From the NCBI RefSeq assembly GCF_024723735.1, contig NZ_JANQDU010000003.1:62001-126000 (forward strand): a DNA stretch of 64,000 bases. The letters are read 5' to 3'. This document shows, one piece after another, positions 16,976-25,853 of the stretch. The notes beneath the pieces are model-generated. The model saw nothing but the letters and a program-made list of their open reading frames with translations, had not been told where the DNA came from and made no database searches. Every line of letters starts with the position of its first letter. Position 1 is the first letter of the stretch. Source of the DNA: Frigidibacter sp. ROC022 (lineage in GTDB: Bacteria > Pseudomonadota > Alphaproteobacteria > Rhodobacterales > Rhodobacteraceae). Position numbers and translations under genes: made by a program.

Positions 16976-19367
16976 AGACCCTCAGCAGATCGGCGACCGG
17001 GCGGCGGGCCAGGCGCAGGGCGGGCAGGGTGGCGGCCAGCCCGGCCGCCAGCATGGCCCAAAGGAACAACCGCGCCAGGTCGGCGGGATAGAGGAACATC
17101 GGCAGCCGCCAGCCGAAGGCCTGCACATTGATCACCGCCAGCAGCGCCCAGGCCAGGGCCAGCCCCACCGGCAGCGCCATGCAGAAGGTCAGGGCCGCCA
17201 GGCCGAGGGCGCGGAGCACCTCGAGCGCCGCCAGCTGGCGCCGTCCCATCCCCATGGCCCAGACCGGCGCCAGTTGCGGCAACCGCATCCCCGACAGCGT
17301 GGTCAGCGCGGTCAGCATGGCAAATCCCGCCACCGCCAGCGTCAGCGCGTTGAGCGCGCCCGTGACCAGGAAGGTCCGCTCGAACACGCCCCGTGCGGCG
17401 GCCTTCTGCGTCGCCTGATCGGTGACGACGCCGGGCGGCAGATCGAAGGTCTCGGTCAGCGCCTTGCGCAGCGCCGGCGCGGTGCCGGGGGCCAGCCGCA
17501 GGCCGAAGCGCCGCCGGTCGGCGCCGGGGTAGAGCGTCACCAGCCGGTCCAGCGCCATCATCACCTGGCCGTTCGGGTTGCCATAGTCGGAATAGACCCC
17601 AAGCACCCGGGTCTCCCATCCCGGCAGCGACAGGGAGGCGCCCGGCGCCTTGTCCAGTCGCCGGGCCAGCTGCTCGTTGATCAGCACGCCCTCGCCCCTT
17701 GCCGCGCGGGTCCAGACCTCGGGCAGCGCCGAGAGCAGCGGCCAGCTCTGGCGATAGATCGGATCGTCGCGGAACCCGTAGAGCGAGACGGCAGCGCCCT
17801 CGGCGGTTGCGGCAATGCGCCAGACCGGCAGGACCGCCTCGACCCGCGGTTCCAGCCAGGCCTCCAGCCGTTCCGCCTCGGCGTCGTCCCGGGCGATGAC
17901 ATAGAGATCGGCGGCAAGCCTCTGGTCGAGCCAGCCGAGGAAGGTCTGCCGGAACGAGCCGACCATGGTGGAGACGCCGATATTGGCCGCCAGGGCCAGC
18001 ATCAGCGCCATCAACGCCAGGCTGAGACCGGGAAGCTGCTGTCCGGTGTCGGCCCAGGCCCATTGCGCGAGCGGGCGGCGGGCCAGCCGGGCCCCCAGGG
18101 CCAGCGCCCGGCTCAGCAGGAAGGGCAACAGCGCCGCGGCGCCCAGCAGCAGCGCCGCCAGCCCGGCAAAGCCCCAGAGCAGCCCGGCGCCCAGCCCCGG
18201 CGCGACCCCCAGGGCCAGTGCGGCGACGGCCAGCAGCACCAGCCCTGCCAGGGCGCCCAGTCGCGCCAGCCGCCGGCCGGCGCGGGCCCAGGCCCTTGGC
18301 CGGGCCGGGGCCAGCAGCGGCAGCCGCGCCAGTTGCAGCAGCGCCCCGGCACCCGCCACCCAGGTGCCGCCCAGAGCCATGCCCAGCCCGGCCAGCCACC
18401 AGACCGGGCGTATCGTCAGGCTGCCCGAGACCTCGGCGCCATAGAGCCCGCGCAGGCTGGAGGCGACATCGGGCAGAAGCTGCGCCGCGATCCAGCCGCC
18501 CAGCACCACGCCGATGCCGCCGCCGATCAGCGCCAGAACGGTCAGCTCGGCGGCCAGCAGCGCCGCCAGAAGCCGCAGCGGCAGGCCCAGGGCGCGCAGG
18601 GTGCGGATCATCGGGCGCCGTTCCTCGAAGGCCAGGCCGATCGTGCCATGCACGACGAACAGCCCGACCGCAAAGGCCAGGAAGCCGAAGGCGGTCAGGT
18701 TGAGATGGAAGCTCTCGGTGAGCCGGCCCAGATCGGTGGATTCTGCGGCCGGCGACAGGCTGTAGGGGCCGAGGTCGGCCAGTGCGGCCTGGCGCAGCGG
18801 CTGCTCGGGCAGCAGGGTCAGCCGCGACAGCCGGCCGGGCCGGCCCAGCATCTCCGCCGCGGCCGTCACCTCGGTCACCAGCAGGCCCGGCGGCAGGCCG
18901 GGGGCGGCGATGGCCCCGATCTCGGCGGCGATGTCGGGCGCGGCATAGCGCGGCGCGGTGGCCGGCGTGGCGGTGCCATTGGCAACGGGCAGGCGGCTCA
19001 GGGTCTCCGGCGTCATCGCGGCGGGGCGCAGCGCCGCGGGGGCGGTCAGCGGATCGAGCCCCAGCAGCCGCAGGCTGCGGTCCCCGATCTGCACCCGGCC
19101 CTCGACCACCGGCGTCACCAGCCAGCCCCCGGCCCGCAGCGTGTAGAAATCCTCCATCGTCACGCCGCCCGCCCGGGTGATCTGCGGCAGCGCCGCGACC
19201 TGAACCTCTCCGGCCGCCCTGGCATAGCTGGCGCGGGCCTCGGCGTTGATCGCCTGCACGCCGGTCCAGAGCGCCGTCGCCAGCGCCAGGCCGGTGATCA
19301 GCGCCGCCAGTTGCAGCCGACGCCGCCGCCAGTGCGAGACCAGGGCCCGGAACGCCGCGCCGATCAT
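16959..19367 (-). CDS. FtsX-like ABC transporter permease (duplicated)
   Basis: An 802-residue membrane protein with an N-terminal anchor, a periplasmic domain and two FtsX-type four-helix units (membrane segments about 225-375 and 650-790), as in the MacB/LolCE superfamily. Such permeases use mechanotransmission to extract or export lipids or peptides rather than carrying out classical import. It overlaps the AttH gene by 17 bases and lies 34 bases after its ATPase. Very GC-rich. Confidence 0.9.
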   Translation of the reverse strand: MIGAAFRALVSHWRRRRLQLAALITGLALATALWTGVQAINAEARASYARAAGEVQVAALPQITRAGGVTMEDFYTLRAGGWLVTPVVEGRVQIGDRSLRLLGLDPLTAPAALRPAAMTPETLSRLPVANGTATPATAPRYAAPDIAAEIGAIAAPGLPPGLLVTEVTAAAEMLGRPGRLSRLTLLPEQPLRQAALADLGPYSLSPAAESTDLGRLTESFHLNLTAFGFLAFAVGLFVVHGTIGLAFEERRPMIRTLRALGLPLRLLAALLAAELTVLALIGGGIGVVLGGWIAAQLLPDVASSLRGLYGAEVSGSLTIRPVWWLAGLGMALGGTWVAGAGALLQLARLPLLAPARPRAWARAGRRLARLGALAGLVLLAVAALALGVAPGLGAGLLWGFAGLAALLLGAAALLPFLLSRALALGARLARRPLAQWAWADTGQQLPGLSLALMALMLALAANIGVSTMVGSFRQTFLGWLDQRLAADLYVIARDDAEAERLEAWLEPRVEAVLPVWRIAATAEGAAVSLYGFRDDPIYRQSWPLLSALPEVWTRAARGEGVLINEQLARRLDKAPGASLSLPGWETRVLGVYSDYGNPNGQVMMALDRLVTLYPGADRRRFGLRLAPGTAPALRKALTETFDLPPGVVTDQATQKAAARGVFERTFLVTGALNALTLAVAGFAMLTALTTLSGMRLPQLAPVWAMGMGRRQLAALEVLRALGLAALTFCMALPVGLALAWALLAVINVQAFGWRLPMFLYPADLARLFLWAMLAAGLAATLPALRLARRPVADLLRVFAGER

Positions 19368-19401
19368 CAGGCAGGCCGCCGGGGCAGGGGCCGCAGGGGC
19401 C

Positions 19402-20073
19402 TCATGCGATCCGGCCCTTCGAGAGCACCAGCTCGCGGTCCAGCCGCGCCGCCAGCCGGCTGGAATGGGTGACCATCAGCAGCCCGGCGCCGATCTCGGC
19501 GGTCAGTTCCAGCATCACGGTCAGGACCGCGTCGCCGGTTGCCTCGTCGAGATTGCCGGTCGGCTCGTCGGCAAGGATCAGCCGGGGCCGCGCCGCCAGT
19601 GTCCGGGCCAGCGCCGCGCGCTGCTGCTGGCCGCCCGACAGTGCCTCGGGGAACTTCCCCAGCTGCGCCGCGATGCCCAGCCGCTCGGCCAGCCCGGCCA
19701 GCGCCTCGGGGCTCGGCGACCGCCCGGCCAGCCGGGCGTGAAAGGCGATGTTGTCGGCAACGCTCAGCGAGGGGATCAGGTTGAACTGCTGGAACACCAG
19801 CCCCACGGTGGTGCGGCGAAACCGCGCCGCCTGCGGTTCGTTCAGCGCTGTCACCTCGATGCCGTCGAGCTGGACCGAGCCGCTGTCGGCGGGTTCCAGC
19901 GCCCCGATCACATGCAGCAGCGTGGATTTGCCCGAGCCGCTTTCGCCGCGCAGCGCCAGCGTCTCGCCCTCGGCCAGGTCGAGCGCCACCCCGTCGAGAA
20001 CCTGCAGACGTGCCTCGGCGGGGCCATCCCCCGCCGCGTCGAAACTCTTCCGCAGATCGCGTATCTTCAGCAT
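19402..20073 (-). CDS. LolD/MacB-type ABC transporter ATP-binding protein
   Basis: The 223-residue ATPase has Walker A GESGSGKST, signature LSGGQQQRAAL and Walker B RLILADEPTGNLDE. The length and sequence are of the LolD/DevA group that pairs with FtsX-like permeases. It is the first gene of the operon ATPase-permease-AttH. The substrate is unknown. Confidence 0.93.
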   Translation of the reverse strand: MLKIRDLRKSFDAAGDGPAEARLQVLDGVALDLAEGETLALRGESGSGKSTLLHVIGALEPADSGSVQLDGIEVTALNEPQAARFRRTTVGLVFQQFNLIPSLSVADNIAFHARLAGRSPSPEALAGLAERLGIAAQLGKFPEALSGGQQQRAALARTLAARPRLILADEPTGNLDEATGDAVLTVMLELTAEIGAGLLMVTHSSRLAARLDRELVLSKGRIA

Positions 20074-20129
20074 GGGCCAGAACTAGGCGGTTTCGCCCGC
20101 CAGTCCCAGAGCCGATTTGCCGCGCCGGA

Positions 20130-20567
20130 TCAGCCCATACGGGTGCATTGCATCTCGGCGGTGTAGAAGGCGCCGCTGCCGGGGTTCTGGCCCTGCGACT
20201 GGCGATAGATCGTGCCCGGCCCGGTCGGCGCGCCCTCGAAGACCAGGATGCCATGCGTCCCGCGGGTGTGAATCCGCAGCCGGACCCACATGCCGTTTTC
20301 GGTCGGTCCGGCGATCCAGTCGCCGGGGCCCTCGAAGGGCTGGACCGAGTTCTGCAGGTTCGGGTTGTAGACGGCGCCGCGAGCATAGAGGCCGCCGTCC
20401 GGGTTCACGACCAGTTCGGCTTCATAGCCATAGGGTTGCAGGCCCTGCTCGTAGAGCCCGAGCGAACAGGACCAGTTGCCCGTGGGATCGAAGCTCTGTG
20501 CGGCGGCCGGTTCGGGCTGGAAGGCGCCTGCAAGAATGGCGAGCGCGGCGATTGCATTGCGGATCAT
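20130..20567 (-). CDS. Small secreted protein of unknown function
   Basis: The 145-residue product begins with a signal peptide (MIRNAIAALAILAGAF, cleavage likely after PAAAQ at about residue 24). The mature part is rich in G, N and aromatic residues (GNWSCSLGLYEQGLQPYGYEA) and has few cysteines, one near each end, possibly disulfide-bonded. The start is chosen for its signal peptide and a GGGAG site eight bases upstream. No family recognised. It stands alone between the export operon and the flavin reductase gene. Confidence 0.75.
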   Translation of the reverse strand: MIRNAIAALAILAGAFQPEPAAAQSFDPTGNWSCSLGLYEQGLQPYGYEAELVVNPDGGLYARGAVYNPNLQNSVQPFEGPGDWIAGPTENGMWVRLRIHTRGTHGILVFEGAPTGPGTIYRQSQGQNPGSGAFYTAEMQCTRMG

Positions 20568-20669
20568 GTCTTGGTCTCCCTTCACTGGTTGACCGAACCT
20601 TGCCCGTCCCGGCCCCCCTGACAATCAAAACCTGGAGAGGACCGGTTTCATGACGGCACTTGTCATCCC

Positions 20670-21212
20670 TCAGGCCCGAAAACTGCCATAATGGCCGCCC
20701 AGAAAGACGAGTGGCGCACCCTCGCGCACCACCGCGCGGGTGACGCGGCCGACCAGAATCAGGTGGTCGCCGCCGTCATGTGCGGCTTCGGCGCGACAGT
20801 CGAACCGGGCCAGACAGTCGGGCAGAACCGGCAACCCGCCCTCTCCCTTGCCCCAGACCATGCCCTCGGGGGCGTGGCCGTGGCGGACGAAATGGCGGCA
20901 AAGATCGGCTTGCTCCGCATCCAGGATATGGATCGCATAGCCCGCCGCCCCGGCGAAGACCTCGAACCGGCGCGAGGCGCGGGCCGGCGACCAGAGCACC
21001 AGCGGCGGGTCGAGCGACACCGAGGCGAAACTGTTGGCGGTGATCCCGACCGGACCCTTGGCGCCCTGCGCTGTCACCACCGTGACCCCGGTCGCAAAGC
21101 GGCCGAGCGCATGGCGGAAGTCATGCACCGTCTCGGGGCCGGGGGTGAAGCCCAGCGGGGTTTCGGGGTCGGGACCGGTCACCGGCGAAGACCGCTGCAC
21201 GGCGTCCGGCAT
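20670..21212 (-). CDS. Flavin reductase (NAD(P)H:flavin oxidoreductase)-domain protein
   Basis: The 180-residue product has the FMN-binding split barrel of the HpaC/DIM6 family: HALGRFATGVTVVTAQG, VGITANSFASVSLDPPLVLW, and the C-terminal GAPLVFLGGHYG. Members supply reduced flavin to monooxygenases. No flavin-dependent monooxygenase lies nearby; the divergent Rieske gene would need a ferredoxin-type reductase instead. The start at 21212 (MPDAVQRSS) is the closest ATG; a GTG at VTGPDPE is also possible. Confidence 0.85.
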   Translation of the reverse strand: MPDAVQRSSPVTGPDPETPLGFTPGPETVHDFRHALGRFATGVTVVTAQGAKGPVGITANSFASVSLDPPLVLWSPARASRRFEVFAGAAGYAIHILDAEQADLCRHFVRHGHAPEGMVWGKGEGGLPVLPDCLARFDCRAEAAHDGGDHLILVGRVTRAVVREGAPLVFLGGHYGSFRA

Positions 21213-21394
21213 CGCCCGACCGCACGGCCATCGACCGCGTGCCTCCGTCCGGCAAGCCGTTTTCCTGGTTCGCGCCACATGGGACAGACGTCGCAGAAGG
21301 CGCCGCCGAGGTCCAGAGCATCCGGGGAACCGCCGCCGAAATCCGGCGCCGGCCCGCCGTTCTGCCGGCCGGGATTTGCCGGGCGGTGGCGCCC

Positions 21395-21430
21395 GATGTC
21401 GCGCTTGCGACATCCGGTGTCGGGGATGTC
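21395..21430. promoter_or_regulatory. Inverted-repeat cluster upstream of the Rieske gene
   Basis: GATGTCGC (21395-21402) and GCGACATC (21407-21414) are perfect inverted arms around a 4-base centre. A third half-site, GATGTC, follows at 21425-21430. They lie 70-105 bases before the Rieske monooxygenase start in the 287-bp divergent spacer with the flavin reductase gene, and look like an operator with two or three half-sites. The regulator is not in the window's immediate vicinity and is unknown. Confidence 0.45.
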
Positions 21431-21499
21431 GATGCCGGCGCCCCGATGCGGGGGGCATCCTGACCCCAGGCCGGAAGGGTCCGGCCGGAGGGTTCGGCC

Positions 21500-22663
21500 A
21501 TGGCATTGCAAGACCTGAGCGACGTTCTGACCCCGCTGGCGGCGGCCCGCGGATTGCCGAATGCGCATTACACCGACGATGCGACCTTTGCGCTGGAACG
21601 CCGGCGGCTGCTGTTCGACAACTGGTCCGGCATCGGCTTTGCCAAGGACATCCCCGAGCCGGGAGATGCCAGGCCGATCGAGTTTCTGGGCATTCCCTTG
21701 CTCGCCCTGCGGACCCGGGCCGGGGCGGTGAAGGTGTTCCAGAACACCTGCCGGCATCGCGGCATGATCCTGGTCGAGTCCCCGAAGAAGCTCGGCGGGG
21801 TGATCCGCTGCCCCTATCATTCCTGGTGCTACTCGCTGGAGGGTCGGCTCGTCACCACGCCGCATGTCGGCGGGCCGGGGCGGAACACGGCGCCGGGGAT
21901 CGAGCGTGACGGGCTCGGCCTGATCGAGATCCGTTCCCATGTCTGGCGCGACGTGATCTTCGTCAATGTCACCGGGACCGCGCCGGAGTTCGCGAGGCAT
22001 GCCGCCGAGGCGATCCGGCGCTGGTCCGATTTCGAGGGCAAGCCGCTGTATCACGCGGGCGCCGACAGCAGCTTTGCCTTCGATGCCGCCTGCAACTGGA
22101 AGCTGGCGGTCGAGAACTATTGCGAAAGCTATCACCTGCCCTGGGTGCACCCGGGCCTGAACAGCTATTCGCGGCTGGAGGATCACTATCACATCGAAGA
22201 GCCAGGCTGCTTCTCGGGGCAGGGCACCTCGGTCTATCGACAGCTGGCCGGGGAGGGGGCGCGGCGCTTTCCCGATTTCGACGGATTGTCCGGAAGATGG
22301 GATACCGCGGCCGAATATGTCGCGCTCTATCCCAATGTGCTGTTCGGCACCCATCGGGACCATGCCTTCGCGATCATCCTCGACCCCGTGGCCAAGGACC
22401 GCACCGTCGAGCGCGTCGAGCTCTACTATGCCCAACCAGAGGCGCTGGAGCCGGAATTCGCGGCGCTGCGGGCCCGGAATGCCGAGCTATGGAAGAACGT
22501 CTTTGCCGAGGACATCTTCGTTGTCGAGGGGATGCAGAAGGGCCGGCGCGGGCCCTATTTCGACGGCGGCAGGTTCAGCCCGGCGATGGACGGGCCGACG
22601 CATCTGTTTCACAAATGGGTGGCGTCGCGGTTGACCGAGGGCGACATGACGGATGCCCGATGA
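21500..22663 (+). CDS. Rieske non-haem iron oxygenase, large subunit, probably for a quaternary or methylated amine
   Basis: The 387-residue product has a Rieske 2Fe-2S site (C84, H86, C104, H107) and a mononuclear iron site in the catalytic domain (H212 and H217 within ENYCESYHLPWVHPG). The bridging residue before the first histidine is E209, as in choline and carnitine monooxygenases, instead of the aspartate of aromatic dioxygenases. Next to a dimethylglycine dehydrogenase-like gene, this suggests N-demethylation of glycine betaine or a similar amine. The reductase partner is not visible here. The exact substrate is an inference. Confidence 0.85.
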   Translation: MALQDLSDVLTPLAAARGLPNAHYTDDATFALERRRLLFDNWSGIGFAKDIPEPGDARPIEFLGIPLLALRTRAGAVKVFQNTCRHRGMILVESPKKLGGVIRCPYHSWCYSLEGRLVTTPHVGGPGRNTAPGIERDGLGLIEIRSHVWRDVIFVNVTGTAPEFARHAAEAIRRWSDFEGKPLYHAGADSSFAFDAACNWKLAVENYCESYHLPWVHPGLNSYSRLEDHYHIEEPGCFSGQGTSVYRQLAGEGARRFPDFDGLSGRWDTAAEYVALYPNVLFGTHRDHAFAIILDPVAKDRTVERVELYYAQPEALEPEFAALRARNAELWKNVFAEDIFVVEGMQKGRRGPYFDGGRFSPAMDGPTHLFHKWVASRLTEGDMTDAR

Positions 22664-22877
22664 TCTGGATGACGCGTTGCTGGCCGCCCATGCCGCCGCC
22701 GACAAGGTGGCGCTGATGCGGCTCTACGCCCGGGCGGGCGATTTGCGGGCGGCCTCGGGGCGCGCGGCGGCGGCCTGTTTCTTCTGGACCCAGGCCTATG
22801 TCTGGGCGCTGGATGCCGGGGCGTCCGAGGCGGCCGAGCTGCGCCGCCGGCTGCGGGCGCATGGGGCCGAGGAATGA
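22653..22877 (+). CDS. 74-residue protein between oxygenase and dehydrogenase genes
   Basis: Starts MPDDLDDALLAAHAAADKVAL, overlaps the Rieske gene by 11 bases and precedes the dehydrogenase gene. The product is alanine-rich and helical, with a TPR-like pattern (ACFFWTQAYVWALDAGAS). No family assigned. Tight overlap supports a coupled gene, perhaps an assembly or stability factor for the oxygenase or flavoprotein. Confidence 0.7.
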   Translation: MPDDLDDALLAAHAAADKVALMRLYARAGDLRAASGRAAAACFFWTQAYVWALDAGASEAAELRRRLRAHGAEE

Positions 22878-23000
22878 GGCGGGCGCAGGCCCCGGGGGAG
22901 GGTCTCCGCGGTGGCGGCGGGACGAATTGGACGGCGTCGGAAGGCGCCGGAATGGCCGGGCTCTGGCCCGGCCGGAACAGGCAAGGAACGGAGTAGGACG

Positions 23001-25409
23001 ATGCAGACGACAGCGCGTGTGGTGGTGATCGGTGGCGGGGTGGTGGGCTGTTCGGTGCTCTACCACCTGACCAAGCTGGGCTGGTCCGACGTGATGCTGA
23101 TCGAACGTTCGGAACTGACCAGTGGCAGCACCTGGCACGCGGCGGGCGGGTTTCACACGCTGAACTCCGACACCAACATGGCCGCCCTGCAGGGCTACAC
23201 GATCCGGCTCTACCGGGAACTCGAGGAATTGACCGGCCTTTCCTGCGGGCTGCACCATGTCGGCGGGGTGACCATCGCCACCACCCGCGACCGGATGGAC
23301 TATCTGACCGCCGAACGGGCCAAGCACCGCTACATGGGGCTGGATACCGAGATCATCGGGCCCGAGGAAATCTCGAAACTGTCGCCGATCACCGATGTGA
23401 CCGGGGTGATCGGCGGGCTCTACGATCCGCTCGATGGCCATCTCGACCCTTCCGGCACCACCCATGCCTATGCCGCGGCGGCGCGCAAGGGCGGCGCGAC
23501 GATCGTGCTGCGCAACCGGGTGACGGGCCTGACCCAGACCGCCGAGGGTTGGGACGTGATCACCGAACAGGGCACGGTGAAGGCCGAGCATGTCGTCAAC
23601 GCGGCCGGGCTCTGGGCCCGCGAGGTCGGGCGGATGGCCGGGGTCTATCTGCCGCTGCATCCGATGGAGCACCAGTATTTCCTCACCGACGACCTGCCCG
23701 AGGTCTACAACCACGGTTCCGAGCTGCCGCATATGATGGACCCGGGCGGCGAGACCTATCTGCGCCAGGAGGGGCGCGGGCTCTGCATCGGCATCTATGA
23801 ACAGAAGGCGGTGCCCTGGGCGGTCGACGGCACCCCCTGGGATTTCGGCCACGAGTTGCTGAACAACGATCTGGACCGGGTGGCGGAACCGCTGGAGGCC
23901 GCGTTCAGGCGCTATCCGGTGCTGGCCCGGGCCGGGATGAAGAAGATCATCAACGGGCCGTTCACCTTTGCCCCCGACGGCAATCCGCTGGTCGGGCCGG
24001 TGCCGGGCAAGCCCGGGCTCTGGTCGGCCTGCGCGGTCATGGCAGGGTTCAGCCAGGGCGGCGGGGTCGGCAAGGCGCTGTCGGAATGGATGGTGCATGG
24101 CGAGGCCGAGAACGATGTCTACGCGATGGACGTCGCCCGTTTCGGCGACTGGACCGGGCCGGACTGGACCCGGCTGAAAGTCACCGAGAACTACCAGCGC
24201 CGGTTCTCGATCACCTATCCGAACGAGGAACTCCCGGCAGGCCGGCCGCTGGAAACGACGCCGGCCTGGGGCATCTGGGAGGCGCAGCGCGCGGTCTGGG
24301 GCCAGGGCTACGGCATGGAGCATGTCAACTATTTCGCGCCCGAGGGCGAACCCCGGCTCGAGACCGGCACCTTCCGCCGCTCGAACGCCTTCGGCCCGAC
24401 CGGTGACGAATGCCGGGCGGTGCGCGAGGCGGTCGGGATCAACGAGATCCACAATTTCGGCAAATACCTGGTCGAGGGGCCGGAGGCGGTCGGCTGGCTG
24501 AACCGGATCATGGCCAACCGGGTGCCGGAGCAGGGCCGCATCGCGCTGACCCCAATGCTGTCGCCCTCGGGCGCGATCATCGGCGATTTCACCATGGCCC
24601 GGCTGGGCGAGGAGCAGGTGCAGCTCACCGCCAGCTATTCGGCGCAGAATTTCCACCTGCGCTGGTTCTGGGCGCATCAGGACAAGGGCGTCTCGATCCG
24701 CAACGTCTCGAAGGAACGGCTCGGCTTCCAGATCGCCGGCAAACATGCCAGGGAGGTGCTGGCGGCGGCCACCGGGGCGGATGTCTCGAACGCGGCCTTC
24801 CCCTTCCTGCATGTCCGGCAGATGTCGATCGGGCATGTGCCGGTGACGGTGGCGCGGGTCAGCTATACCGGCGATCTGGGCTACGAGATCTATTGCGCCA
24901 GGGACCATCAGGTGGCGCTCTATCACCTGCTGGCCGAGGCCGGGGCGCCCTTCGGGATGAAGCCCTTCGGGATGCGGGCGATGATGTCGCTGCGGCTGGA
25001 GAAGAGCTTCGGCAGCTGGATGCGGGAATACCGGCCCGACTACACGCCGGCCGAAACCGGGCTGGACCGGTTCATCGCCTGGAAGAAGAACGACTTCATC
25101 GGCCGCGACGCGGTACTGAGGCAGCGCGAGACTCCGCCGGACCGCCGGCTGACGACCTTCATCGTCGATGCCGATGACGGCGACGTGGTGGCCGACGAGC
25201 CGATCTTCGACGGCGAGGAGGTGCTGGGTTTCTGCACCTCGGGCGGCTACGCGCATTGGGCCGGGAAATCGGTGGCCCTGGGGTTCCTGCCGCGGGCGCG
25301 GATTGCCGAAGGGGCGGAGTTCACCATCGAGATCCTCGGCCAGCGCCGCAGGGCCGTGGTGCAGACCCGGCCGCTGTTCGACCCGGATGGCAGCCGGATG
25401 CGGGGCTAG
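23001..25409 (+). CDS. Dimethylglycine/sarcosine dehydrogenase-like flavoprotein with folate-binding domain
   Basis: The 802-residue product has an N-terminal FAD-binding DAO domain (VVVIGGGVVGCSVLYHL) with GSTWHAAGG, whose H46 matches the covalent-FAD histidine of dimethylglycine dehydrogenase. The C-terminal half is a GcvT-type aminomethyltransferase domain (about 430-800; ARVSYTGDLGYEIYC), which would pass the released one-carbon unit to tetrahydrofolate. Start at 23001 after GGAGTAGGACG. Likely substrates are dimethylglycine, sarcosine or a related methylated amine produced by the Rieske enzyme upstream. Confidence 0.88.
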   Translation: MQTTARVVVIGGGVVGCSVLYHLTKLGWSDVMLIERSELTSGSTWHAAGGFHTLNSDTNMAALQGYTIRLYRELEELTGLSCGLHHVGGVTIATTRDRMDYLTAERAKHRYMGLDTEIIGPEEISKLSPITDVTGVIGGLYDPLDGHLDPSGTTHAYAAAARKGGATIVLRNRVTGLTQTAEGWDVITEQGTVKAEHVVNAAGLWAREVGRMAGVYLPLHPMEHQYFLTDDLPEVYNHGSELPHMMDPGGETYLRQEGRGLCIGIYEQKAVPWAVDGTPWDFGHELLNNDLDRVAEPLEAAFRRYPVLARAGMKKIINGPFTFAPDGNPLVGPVPGKPGLWSACAVMAGFSQGGGVGKALSEWMVHGEAENDVYAMDVARFGDWTGPDWTRLKVTENYQRRFSITYPNEELPAGRPLETTPAWGIWEAQRAVWGQGYGMEHVNYFAPEGEPRLETGTFRRSNAFGPTGDECRAVREAVGINEIHNFGKYLVEGPEAVGWLNRIMANRVPEQGRIALTPMLSPSGAIIGDFTMARLGEEQVQLTASYSAQNFHLRWFWAHQDKGVSIRNVSKERLGFQIAGKHAREVLAAATGADVSNAAFPFLHVRQMSIGHVPVTVARVSYTGDLGYEIYCARDHQVALYHLLAEAGAPFGMKPFGMRAMMSLRLEKSFGSWMREYRPDYTPAETGLDRFIAWKKNDFIGRDAVLRQRETPPDRRLTTFIVDADDGDVVADEPIFDGEEVLGFCTSGGYAHWAGKSVALGFLPRARIAEGAEFTIEILGQRRRAVVQTRPLFDPDGSRMRG

Positions 25410-25416
25410 GTTTCGT

Positions 25417-25485
25417 CCCGGGCTGCGCCCGGGCCGATCCGCGGGGGGCTCTGCCCCCCGGACCCCCCGGGATATTTTCAAGGTA
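25417..25485. repeat. Paired GC hairpins after the dehydrogenase gene (Rhodobacteraceae-type intergenic repeat)
   Basis: CCCGGGC-TGC-GCCCGGG (25417-25433) and GGGGGGC-TCT-GCCCCCC (25443-25459) are followed by GGACCCCCCGGGATATTTTC. From memory, this arrangement recurs in intergenic regions of many Rhodobacteraceae genomes. Here it may end transcription of the oxygenase operon, although the run of T is short and follows at a distance. Confidence 0.6.
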
Positions 25486-25514
25486 AAGCCGGTGCGGCAC
25501 CCGGCTGCGGCGGC

Positions 25515-25853
25515 TCAGCAGGGCGCGCAATAGAGCTCGTAGAGGGTGGCGATCACCCGGCGGACATTGTCGTCGGCCAGGGCGTAATACACCGCCTTGC
25601 CGTCGCGCCGCGCCTGGACCAGCCCTTCCTCGCGCAGCCGCGCCAGCTGCTGCGAGACGGCGGCCTGGCGGGCGTCGAGCAGGGCTTCCAGTTCGGTCAC
25701 GTTGCGCTCGCCCTGGCCGAGATGGCACAGGAGCATCAGCCGCTGCGGATGCGCCAGCGCCTTCAGCAGCGCTGCGGCGCGGGCGGCGCTGGCCTCCATC
25801 CGGGCGATGTCGATGCCGGCGGGCGCGGGATGGGTGGCCGGTGCCTCTGCCAT
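25515..25853 (-). CDS. ArsR-family repressor of SqrR/BigR type (persulfide-responsive)
   Basis: The 112-residue winged-helix repressor has C43 (LMLLCHLGQGE) and C109 near the C-terminus (LYELYCAPC), the two positions that form the tetrasulfide link in the persulfide sensors SqrR and BigR, plus an extra C112. The recognition helix RQAAVSQQLARLREEGLV matches that subgroup closely. Its ATG shares one base with the stop of the transglycosylase gene, so the two are co-transcribed. No sulfide-oxidation gene is visible nearby, so its targets must lie elsewhere. Confidence 0.82.
   Translation of the reverse strand: MAEAPATHPAPAGIDIARMEASAARAAALLKALAHPQRLMLLCHLGQGERNVTELEALLDARQAAVSQQLARLREEGLVQARRDGKAVYYALADDNVRRVIATLYELYCAPC

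Noticed and set aside
22911-23000. Upstream start for the dehydrogenase gene (30 more residues)
   Set aside because: The extension is arginine/glycine-rich and unlike the family; the ATG at 23001 has a ribosome site and begins directly before the FAD-binding strand.
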